Positions 43,976-51,356 of a stretch of 54,027 nucleotides of DNA are shown one piece after another. The first letter of the stretch is position 1, and every line of letters starts with the position of its first letter. This stretch comes from a candidate division WS1 bacterium (GTDB lineage Bacteria > Armatimonadota > Zipacnadia > Zipacnadales > UBA5352): the NCBI GenBank assembly GCA_012522765.1, contig JAAYJW010000372.1:1-54027 (forward strand), read 5' to 3'. The position numbers and the translations under genes were made by a program. The notes below the pieces were generated by a model that was not told the origin of the DNA, did not search any database, and worked only from the letters and a program-made list of their open reading frames with translations.

Positions 43976-45726
43976 ATATTGACCGCGTCCGCCTTGACCA
44001 CGCGATTGATGCGGCCCGGGCGGAGTTGCTCGGGAGGCGCAGCGCCGGGCCGTGGTGGGAGGGGCATCTGTCATCCTCCGCGGTCTCGACGGCCACGGCA
44101 GTGATCGCCCTGCAGTCAGCGGGTTTCGACGAGGATGGCTCGCTCGTTGAGCGGGCAACGGAATGGCTGGTCGGCACGCAGAATGCCGATGGCGGCTGGG
44201 GTGATACTCCTAACAGCCAGAGCAACATCGCGGCAACGGCTCTGACCTGTGCGGCCCTGACGATGGCGCCGGGAGATCATCTCACGGCGCTTGGAGGCGC
44301 CGGTGGATGGATCGAGAGCGAGGCGCCAGGCGGTGATGTGGCGACTGCAATCCGCCGGCGCTACGGAGACGACCGCACCTTCCAGGCGCCGATCCTTGCG
44401 GCATGTGCGCTGGCGGGGCTGGTGGAGTGGGAGGAAGTGCCGCCGCTGCCCTTCGAGCTATCGGTGCTGCCCCGCGGGCTTCATGCGATGCTTCGGCTGC
44501 AGGTGGTCAGCTACGCGCTTCCCGCGCTGATTGCGGTGGGCGCGCTGATACACACGCGGCGCAGGGGCAATCCGGCCGCGCGCATACTGCGCTCGGTGTC
44601 GCTGGGGCGAGCGCTGTCGCTCCTGCCGGACCTGCAACCGAGCAGCGGCGGCTTCCTCGAAGCCGCGCCGCTGACGGCATTCGTGGCGATGAGTCTAGTG
44701 CCGCTGCTCGGCCGCGACCATGTGGTGGTCGAGGGCTGCCTGGAGTTTCTGCGGGAGGGCGTGCGTGGGGATGGCAGTTGGCCCATCGACAGCAACCTTT
44801 CCGTCTGGGTCACTACCAACGCGCTGATGGCGTTGCGCCAGTCGGGAGGCATCCCCGGGGACATCGCCGAGGGGGCGCATGAGTGGCTGCTCAAGCAGCA
44901 GCTTGCGCACACGCATCCCTTCACCGGCGCGGGGCCGGGAGGATGGCCGTGGACGCACCTGCCGGGAGGCGTCCCGGACGCGGACGACACCGCGGGCGCG
45001 GTGATAGAGATGGCCGGCACGGGGGAGGGGGCGGCGGCCAGGGCGGGCGTGGTGTGGCTGAGCGGGCTGCAGAACACCGACGCCGGATGGCCGACCTTCT
45101 GCCAGGGATGGGGGCGCCTGCCGTTTGACAGCAGTTCGCCGGATATCACCGCTCATGCGTTGCGCGCGATAGACGCGACGCTGAAGATGGATGATGATGG
45201 TGGCGGCTATCTGGCACGCCTGCTCGCGCTCAACATGGGCGCCACGATGAAGCGCGGTTTCGGCTATCTGGCCGCGACACAACATGAAGATGGCTCCTGG
45301 GCGCCGCTGTGGTTTGGCAATCAGAGGGTTCGTGGTGAGGCGAACCCGGTCCTTGGGACCGCCCGGGTGCTGGCAGCGTGGGCGGACTGCGGGCACGGGG
45401 ACGATCCTCATGCGCGGCAGGGGCTTGACTATCTGCTGGGCGCGCAGAATGGCGGCGGGGGATGGGGCGGCGGCAAGGGCATCACCAGCAGCGTCGAAGA
45501 GACGGCACTGGCGGTGAGCGCGCTTTCTCGCTTTGCCGGCACTGAGCAGGTTGATGAGGCCATTTCGGATGGTGTGGACTACCTGCTTGCACACGTTGAA
45601 GATGGAAGCTGGGTTGAGCCGTCTCCCATCGGCCTTTACTTTGCGAGCCTGTGGTATACTGAAGATCTCTACCCGATCACATGGACGCTGGAGGCGCTTG
45701 GAAGAGTGCGGAAGCTCGTCGGTTGA
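43972..45726 (+). CDS. Squalene-hopene-cyclase-like class II terpene cyclase
   Basis: A 584-aa alpha-barrel (two-toroid) protein with QW-type repeats, for example QNADGGWGDT (near 63) and QHEDGSWAPLWFG (near 440), and GAQNGGGGWGGG near the C-terminus. The catalytic class II motif DxDD is intact as DADDT (residues 336-340, in PDADDTAGAVIE), so it should protonate a polyene or epoxide to start cyclisation. It is slightly shorter than bacterial squalene-hopene cyclases (~630). The ATG at 43972 overlaps the radical SAM stop (ATGA). With no squalene synthase genes in the window, the substrate could be squalene or another polyprenyl chain made by the downstream synthase. Confidence 0.82.
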   Translation: MNIDRVRLDHAIDAARAELLGRRSAGPWWEGHLSSSAVSTATAVIALQSAGFDEDGSLVERATEWLVGTQNADGGWGDTPNSQSNIAATALTCAALTMAPGDHLTALGGAGGWIESEAPGGDVATAIRRRYGDDRTFQAPILAACALAGLVEWEEVPPLPFELSVLPRGLHAMLRLQVVSYALPALIAVGALIHTRRRGNPAARILRSVSLGRALSLLPDLQPSSGGFLEAAPLTAFVAMSLVPLLGRDHVVVEGCLEFLREGVRGDGSWPIDSNLSVWVTTNALMALRQSGGIPGDIAEGAHEWLLKQQLAHTHPFTGAGPGGWPWTHLPGGVPDADDTAGAVIEMAGTGEGAAARAGVVWLSGLQNTDAGWPTFCQGWGRLPFDSSSPDITAHALRAIDATLKMDDDGGGYLARLLALNMGATMKRGFGYLAATQHEDGSWAPLWFGNQRVRGEANPVLGTARVLAAWADCGHGDDPHARQGLDYLLGAQNGGGGWGGGKGITSSVEETALAVSALSRFAGTEQVDEAISDGVDYLLAHVEDGSWVEPSPIGLYFASLWYTEDLYPITWTLEALGRVRKLVG

Positions 45727-45812
45727 CCGGATCTGTTTGCTGCAACGCCCTTCAAGCCCGGATGCGGGGTGGCAGGAGAGGGCGCTTATATTGCCCGTGG
45801 AGGACGATGCCA

Positions 45813-47234
45813 ATGTCAGCAGTAACTGCTCGCACGATCATCGCGACAATAGCCCTGATCGCGCTGGTCGGCGCCGGTGTGTGCGGCGCCGATGATTACG
45901 TGGGCTGGCGAACTGACGGGACCGGGGAGTATCCGGACGCCACGCCGGTTACCACGTGGTCGGCGGAGATGAACGTCATCTGGAAGACGCCGATGTCCGC
46001 AAAGAGCAACTCGCTGCCGACGATCGTCGGCAATCGCCTCTTCGTCTGTTCCGAGCCTGCTACGCTGCTGTGCGTTGACAAGACGACCGGCGCGATCCTC
46101 TGGGAGGCGTCAAACAACCCGGCGGACATCGCGCCTGCCGAGGGGGTCGCCGATCTCGAGGCCAAGACGGCTGAGTTTAACCGTCTGCGGGGCGAGATCG
46201 GCAAGGCGTCTCGCGAACTACGTAATGTGCGCAAGCAGATTCAGGACGCGCCGACTGCCGAGTTGAAGGCGCGCCATGACGAACTGCAGGCGCAGATTGC
46301 GGCGCTCAACGAGCAGATCAAGCCGCTTCGCGAGACGTGGTATGTGCGCCCGGTTACTCATGATTACAACGGCTACTCCTCTCCGACGCCGATCAGCGAC
46401 GGGCAGCACGTCTGGGCGGTCTTCGGCAATGGCATCGCCGCCTGCTACGACATGGACGGCAATCGCATCTGGGCGCGTTTCATCGAGAGGCCGCCAAACG
46501 ACTGGGGAACGTCGAACACACCGGTGCTCGTGGATGGCAAGCTGATCCTGCACCTCGGACAGATGCGGGCACTTGAACCGCTCACCGGCGTCGAGGTCTG
46601 GGCCCAGCCCAAGGCAGGCTGGAACTGGGGTACTTCGTGGGTGCATGAGATTGAGGGCGTGCCGCTGATCATCACCTCCAACGGTGATACCGTCCGTGCC
46701 GACGACGGTACGATCATGGCCAGCGGGCTGGGCAGGCTCCGCTGGGGCTCGGGGCCGATGGTGGACGATGGTGTGCTTTACTACATTGACAACCAGGACG
46801 GCGAGTACATCAGCCGCGCCTGGCAGTTGCCGACGACGCTCGCCGAGCCATTCCAGCCGCAAATGCTCTGGCAGATCACGCCGAAGAAAGATCGTTACTA
46901 CGCCTCCCCGGTCATACTTGACGGGCTAATCTACGCGATCACCCAGGCGGGTGTGCTCTCGTGCATTGATGCCGCCACGGGGGAGATCGTCTACGAGCAG
47001 AACCTGCAGACGGGTAAGCCGGTCTTCTTTGCGAGTATCGTCCTCGCGGGCGACCTGCTCATGGCTTCCCAGGAGAGCGGAACTACGGTCATCTTCCAGC
47101 CCGGGCGCAGCTACGTTGAGGTGGCGCGCAACGACCTCGGCGAGATGGTCCGCAGTACACCGGTGTTTGATGGCGACCTGATGTACGTGCGCGGCTATGA
47201 GCATCTGTTCTGCATAGGTAACGCTGCCGGATAG
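45813..47234 (+). CDS. Exported PQQ-type beta-propeller with coiled-coil insertion
   Basis: The 473-aa protein has a signal peptide (1 to about 25, ending GVCGA) and a PQQ/quinoprotein-like beta-propeller with repeated LLCVDKTTGAILWE-type blades, for example at 85-98 and LSCIDAATGEIVYE near 385. Residues ~108-172 form a charged heptad helix pair inserted in a blade loop (LEAKTAEFNRLRGEIGKASR and onward). I see no dehydrogenase Ca/PQQ ligand cluster that would mark an alcohol dehydrogenase. It is probably a periplasmic scaffold. It starts 86 bases after the cyclase (GGAGG 9 bases before ATG) and lies 15 bases before the DUF116 fusion, apparently in the same unit. Confidence 0.72.
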   Translation: MSAVTARTIIATIALIALVGAGVCGADDYVGWRTDGTGEYPDATPVTTWSAEMNVIWKTPMSAKSNSLPTIVGNRLFVCSEPATLLCVDKTTGAILWEASNNPADIAPAEGVADLEAKTAEFNRLRGEIGKASRELRNVRKQIQDAPTAELKARHDELQAQIAALNEQIKPLRETWYVRPVTHDYNGYSSPTPISDGQHVWAVFGNGIAACYDMDGNRIWARFIERPPNDWGTSNTPVLVDGKLILHLGQMRALEPLTGVEVWAQPKAGWNWGTSWVHEIEGVPLIITSNGDTVRADDGTIMASGLGRLRWGSGPMVDDGVLYYIDNQDGEYISRAWQLPTTLAEPFQPQMLWQITPKKDRYYASPVILDGLIYAITQAGVLSCIDAATGEIVYEQNLQTGKPVFFASIVLAGDLLMASQESGTTVIFQPGRSYVEVARNDLGEMVRSTPVFDGDLMYVRGYEHLFCIGNAAG

Positions 47235-47249
47235 CGGAGGACATGATCG

Positions 47250-48989
47250 ATGTCCCACGGCCAACTCGTGCCTGAGGCGCACGCACCAGGTGAGATCAAG
47301 CAGGTGCCGCAGGAGGCGGCGGTCCGGGAGAAGATCCGGACCGCTGCCGCCGACATCATGCATGGCAGACCCCGTGCAAGTGCCCCCGGACGAGACCTAC
47401 TCGCCGAGCTTGGCGCCGAGTTGCTGCAGCGCCTCGAGCTGCCGCCGACTTGCCTCGGCTTCACGATGGTGGCGCTGAGCAACGCATTCTGGCGTGAGCA
47501 ATACGAGGCGGTGCCGCTGCATCGGCGCTTGCTGCTGCTGCCCAAGTGCCTGCGGGACCCCGTCGCCTGCAGGGGGACGTTCGACTCGGTCGGCCTCAAC
47601 TGCGCCGGCTGCGGTGCGTGCGTAATCGGCGACCTCGTGGCGAAGGCACAGACGCTCGGATATTCGGTGATCGTGGCCGAGGGCACCTCGTCGGTCATCA
47701 TGAAGGTGCTCGAAGGAGAGGCCGATGCCATCCTCGGTGTCGCCTGCCTTGATTCGCTCGATGAGTCCTTCGAGCCGATCGCTGACCTCGGAGTGCCGAA
47801 TCAGGCGATCCCCCTCCTGAGGGACGGCTGCGAACGTACGGAGACAGAGCCCGCGCTGATTGCGCAGTTGATGACCGTCATGCAATCGTCAGCGATCCAG
47901 ACCACGCGCACGTCGGTTCCTCTGCTACGGGCCACCCGTGAGATATTCGCCGCCTCGTCTCTTGCCACGCTGCTGGGACTGCACGTCTCGGACGGTGCGT
48001 TTGCCTCAGGGGCGGCCGATGAGCCGCTTCTGCAGACCGAGGCGCTGGGTCTTGACTGGCTGGTGTGTGGCGGCAAGCGCCTGCGGCCGTTCGTGACCGT
48101 CGCGGCTTACGCACTCGGCCGCCATGGTGTGAGGTCGCTGGAGCCGCGCGCGAATGCAGGCGAGATGCTCGATGAGCCGGTGCAGGCGCTGGCGGTGGCG
48201 ATCGAGGCGCTGCACAAGGCGTCGCTGATCCATGACGACATCGCTGATGGTGACGAGTTCCGCTACGGCCGCCGCACACTGCACGCAAGCCACGGCACCG
48301 GGATCGCAATCAACGTGGGCGACTGGCTGGTGGGGCTTGGATATCGGCTTGCCGGGGACCAGGCGGAGGCTTTCGGAGGCGATCGGGCGGCCGAGATCGC
48401 GACGCGACTGGCGAAGGCACAGCTTGCGCTCTGCAAGGGACAGGGCGCGGAGCTTGCGTGGATCGGCAGCGAGAGCAGGGCGCTGCGGGCAGCCGACGCG
48501 CTTGCGATCGGCGCGCTGAAGACCGCTCCGGCGTTCGAAGTTGCGCTGCATGCGGGTCTCATCGCGTCTGGAGCGCACTACGAGCGTGACGTAGTCGCGC
48601 GCTTCGCCACCTACCTCGGTGAGGCCTATCAGGTGCTCAACGATCTTGAGGACTGGCGCGACGATGTCGGCAACAAGGTGTCGGTGGGGCTTGATGTGCT
48701 CAGCGGGCGGCCCACGATGCTGCGCGCCTTCGCCACTGAGGCGGGTGGGTGGGAGCAACTGGCTCGTTTGCGTGAGGAGTCCGATCCGCAGGCCATCGTG
48801 GCGTCTGTGCGGCGACTGTACGATGAGACCGGGGCGTTTGAGAAGACGAGGGCGCTGCTGGGGGGGCTGCGTAACCGGTGCCTGACGCTTGCCGAGGGTA
48901 TGAGGCCGGAGGCACTTGGCGAGTTACTGCGCTTCCTGACGCGGACAGTCCTGCGCGAGCGAGGCGAACCGCGGACGCGGGAGGTCTGA
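47250..48989 (+). CDS. DUF116 domain fused to isoprenyl diphosphate synthase
   Basis: A 579-aa two-domain protein. Residues ~40-215 are a Cys-rich DUF116-type domain (Cys100, 107, 118, 121, 124, 166, 194; the 118-124 set reads NCAGCGAC and may hold metal or Fe-S). Residues ~255-560 are a trans-isoprenyl diphosphate synthase with GGKRLRP (274-280) and the first Asp-rich motif DDIAD (329-333). The second motif reads NDLED (464-468), where the first Asp is replaced by Asn. It should condense IPP with an allylic diphosphate to make a polyprenyl chain; chain length cannot be read safely. GGAGG precedes the ATG. The toroid gene follows after 2 bases. Confidence 0.85.
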   Translation: MSHGQLVPEAHAPGEIKQVPQEAAVREKIRTAAADIMHGRPRASAPGRDLLAELGAELLQRLELPPTCLGFTMVALSNAFWREQYEAVPLHRRLLLLPKCLRDPVACRGTFDSVGLNCAGCGACVIGDLVAKAQTLGYSVIVAEGTSSVIMKVLEGEADAILGVACLDSLDESFEPIADLGVPNQAIPLLRDGCERTETEPALIAQLMTVMQSSAIQTTRTSVPLLRATREIFAASSLATLLGLHVSDGAFASGAADEPLLQTEALGLDWLVCGGKRLRPFVTVAAYALGRHGVRSLEPRANAGEMLDEPVQALAVAIEALHKASLIHDDIADGDEFRYGRRTLHASHGTGIAINVGDWLVGLGYRLAGDQAEAFGGDRAAEIATRLAKAQLALCKGQGAELAWIGSESRALRAADALAIGALKTAPAFEVALHAGLIASGAHYERDVVARFATYLGEAYQVLNDLEDWRDDVGNKVSVGLDVLSGRPTMLRAFATEAGGWEQLARLREESDPQAIVASVRRLYDETGAFEKTRALLGGLRNRCLTLAEGMRPEALGELLRFLTRTVLRERGEPRTREV

Positions 48990-48991
48990 GC

Positions 48992-49903
48992 GTGGGCTAC
49001 CTCGACGTGCTGGACGGCATCCTTCGCCCGGGGGTGCACCTGCTTGGAGAGGGATTCGCGGCGCTCGAATGTGGCTGGATTGAGCGCCAGGAGTTGGCCG
49101 GTGGCGGTTTCCGCGGGCGCAGCGGCGGCGATGATCTCTACTACACGGACTTTGCATTGCGCGCAGTGGACCTCATTGGGCCGCAGTCACCTCTGTTCGC
49201 GACAACGGCAGAGCGGATGCGTCACAATCTGCCCGCGCCACTCGACGTTGTTTCTGCGTTCAGCATCCTCAGTTGCGCCCGCACGCTCTCCCGCCACGGC
49301 CACGCCATCAGCGCGGATCAGCGTCACATTCGCAAGCTGCTTGCGCGGCAGACGCTGCCGGAGGGCGGTTTCGGTGTCAACAAGTCCAGCGAGACCAGCG
49401 CCTATCAGACCTTCCTCGGCACGCTCTGCCGCCAACTGCTCGGAGATGAGGCCCCGGTGGCTGCCGACTGTGACGCAATTCGCAGGCTGCAGCGTGAAAG
49501 CGGCGGATTCGCAGAACGCGAGGCTGGCGATGTGGCGCAGACGAATGCCACCGCTGCTGCCGCGGCGGTACTGCTGATGGGCTCCGCGCTGCAATCTGAC
49601 GACGCCGAGGGGGTTACGCGTTTCGTCGCCTCTATGCAGGCAGAGGACGGTGGTCTGCGCGCACATGCCGAGGCACGCGGAGGTGACCTTCTGTCGAGCT
49701 TCACCGCGTTGCTGACGCTGTGTCTGCTGGGGGCGCCGGCGGCGCTGGAGCTCCCGGCGCTGGGTCGGTTTGTGAAGGGCGCAGTCAGGCCCCGTGGAGG
49801 CTTCGGGGCCTCACAGCACGATCCCGGAGCGGACGTCGAGTACACCTACTACGGGATCGCCACTCTCGGTCTGCTGCGCTCGCTGGTGGAGGCGGACTGC
49901 TGA
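48992..49903 (+). CDS. Prenyltransferase-beta/terpene-cyclase-like alpha-toroid protein
   Basis: A 303-aa protein of repeated helical hairpins with GG-rich turns: LAGGGFRGRSGGDDLYYTDF near 25-45, LPEGGFGVNKSSETSAY and RPRGGFGASQHDPGADVEYT near the end. This matches the beta subunit of protein prenyltransferases and the single toroid of terpene cyclases. Zinc-ligand positions are not conserved: the Asp-x-Cys site reads DDLYY and the final His of the H-T motif is Tyr in VEYTYYG. So it is unlikely to be a classic zinc prenyltransferase, and no DxDD is present. GTG at 48992 follows GGGAGG by 7 bases. Its stop overlaps the glycosyltransferase start by one base. Confidence 0.72.
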   Translation: MGYLDVLDGILRPGVHLLGEGFAALECGWIERQELAGGGFRGRSGGDDLYYTDFALRAVDLIGPQSPLFATTAERMRHNLPAPLDVVSAFSILSCARTLSRHGHAISADQRHIRKLLARQTLPEGGFGVNKSSETSAYQTFLGTLCRQLLGDEAPVAADCDAIRRLQRESGGFAEREAGDVAQTNATAAAAAVLLMGSALQSDDAEGVTRFVASMQAEDGGLRAHAEARGGDLLSSFTALLTLCLLGAPAALELPALGRFVKGAVRPRGGFGASQHDPGADVEYTYYGIATLGLLRSLVEADC

Positions 49904-51198
49904 TGCGCATCGTGCACCTCGCCGCCGGAGCGGGCAGTATGTATTGCGGCGGATGCGTTCGCGATGCCGCGATGGCGCGCGCCCTCATCGCACGGGGGCA
50001 TGACGTGCAGATCGTCCCGCTCTACACGCCGCTGCGAATTGATGCGGATCTTCCGGTGACGGAGGTGCATCTCGGCGCGCTCAACGCGTACCTCCAGCAA
50101 CTGTCCGGCATCTTCGCGAGAGTCCCGCGACCTATCGCGCGTGTGCTCGACAATGAGCGGCTGTTGCGCTTCGTTTCGCGTTTCGCGGTCAGCACGAAGC
50201 CCTCGCAGCTTGGGCCGATGACGGTCTCGGTGATCGCAGGTAGCGATGGCAGGCAGCGCGCGGAACTGAGTCGCCTCGTGGACTTCCTCGCGTGCGAGGC
50301 GCGGCCGGATGCGGTGACGATCACCAACTCGATGCTCTCCGGCGTGGCGCCGGAGATGAAGCGGCGGCTGCGTGTGCCGGTGCTCTGCGAGGTGAAGGGC
50401 GAGGATGGCTTCATTGACGCCATCCCCGAGCCGCATCGATCTGAGGCGCTAACGCTGCTGAGGCGTAATGCAGCCTCGGTGGATCGCTTCATCTCGCCCA
50501 CCGCAGCCTACGCCGATCACATGGCCCAGTGGCTGGAGGTGGAGCGTGAACGGATCGCGGTGGTGAGCACCATCATTGACGCGGAGGCATTGCATCGTGC
50601 CGGGCCACGCCTTCGCCGGCCGTTCACCGTCGGCTATCTCTCCGTGATCACACCGCGCAAGGGTCTGCACGTGCTGGTTGATGCACTGGCGATCCTGGTT
50701 CGTGAGGGCCGCGATGTGAGGTTGCGCGCTGCGGGGCAGGTGCTGGATCGGCGCTACTGGCGGGAGATTCGCGCCACCATCCGCCGGGAGCGCCTGAGTG
50801 ATCGCGTGGAATACCTGGGGGAAGTCAGCGTGGCGGATAAAGTGACGCTTTTGCACTCGTTGAGCGCATTCTGCCAGCCGTCAATCAAGCCGGAGGTGCT
50901 TGGGACGGCCGCGCTGGAGGCACAGGCGGCGGGCGTGCCGGTAGTCGCGCCTGATGAAGGTGTCTTCCCGGGGATGCTCGGGCTCACCGGTGGTGGGGTG
51001 ATGTTCGAGTCGGGGGATGTTGACGCCCTCGCAGAGCGGCTGGCTGAGCTGATGGATGATCCGGTACGCGCGGATGCGATGGGGGAGAGTGGGGCGGCGC
51101 AGGTTGCGCGGCAGTTTTCAGCGGAGTTGGCTTCTGAGACCATGGAAGCGATACTGACGGCACTGGAGGCGCAGGGAGATGGCGAAGAAGCTGTGTAA
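49903..51198 (+). CDS. GT4-family glycosyltransferase
   Basis: A 431-aa GT-B glycosyltransferase. The N-terminal Rossmann domain opens with HLAAGAGSMYCGGCVRDAAM. The C-terminal nucleotide-sugar domain has GYLSVITPRKGLHVLVDALA and the GT4 donor signature PSIKPEVLGTAALEAQAAGV with its two Glu. The acceptor is unknown; context suggests a terpenoid or polyprenyl lipid made by the preceding genes. The ATG at 49903 overlaps the toroid stop (TGATG). The reading frame extending back to 49720 is a shadow. Confidence 0.87.
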   Translation: MRIVHLAAGAGSMYCGGCVRDAAMARALIARGHDVQIVPLYTPLRIDADLPVTEVHLGALNAYLQQLSGIFARVPRPIARVLDNERLLRFVSRFAVSTKPSQLGPMTVSVIAGSDGRQRAELSRLVDFLACEARPDAVTITNSMLSGVAPEMKRRLRVPVLCEVKGEDGFIDAIPEPHRSEALTLLRRNAASVDRFISPTAAYADHMAQWLEVERERIAVVSTIIDAEALHRAGPRLRRPFTVGYLSVITPRKGLHVLVDALAILVREGRDVRLRAAGQVLDRRYWREIRATIRRERLSDRVEYLGEVSVADKVTLLHSLSAFCQPSIKPEVLGTAALEAQAAGVPVVAPDEGVFPGMLGLTGGGVMFESGDVDALAERLAELMDDPVRADAMGESGAAQVARQFSAELASETMEAILTALEAQGDGEEAV

Positions 51199-51331
51199 GC
51201 TGGCAAAGAAGCTCGAGTTGAAGGAGATTGCTGCGGCGGCGCGAAGCGGTGACTTCATCTGCAGCAAGTGCGGGCGGACCGCCTCGGACAAGAAGTCTCT
51301 GTGCAGGCCGGTGGGGGTGGAGGAGCTGTAG
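51179..51331 (+). CDS. Small CxxC protein (50 aa)
   Basis: This short gene overlaps the glycosyltransferase end by 20 bases. It encodes a Lys-rich N-terminal helix (MAKKLCKLAKKLELKEIAA) followed by FICSKCGRTASDKKSLCRP, a probable zinc or Fe-S knuckle (Cys28, 31, 42; Cys6 near the start). I recall similar tiny proteins in other bacteria, with no known function. GGGAG precedes the ATG within the upstream gene. Its conserved-looking cysteines and overlap make it a likely real gene. Confidence 0.6.
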   Translation: MAKKLCKLAKKLELKEIAAAARSGDFICSKCGRTASDKKSLCRPVGVEEL

Positions 51332-51356
51332 CCCGAGCCGTGAGAGGGGAATGACA

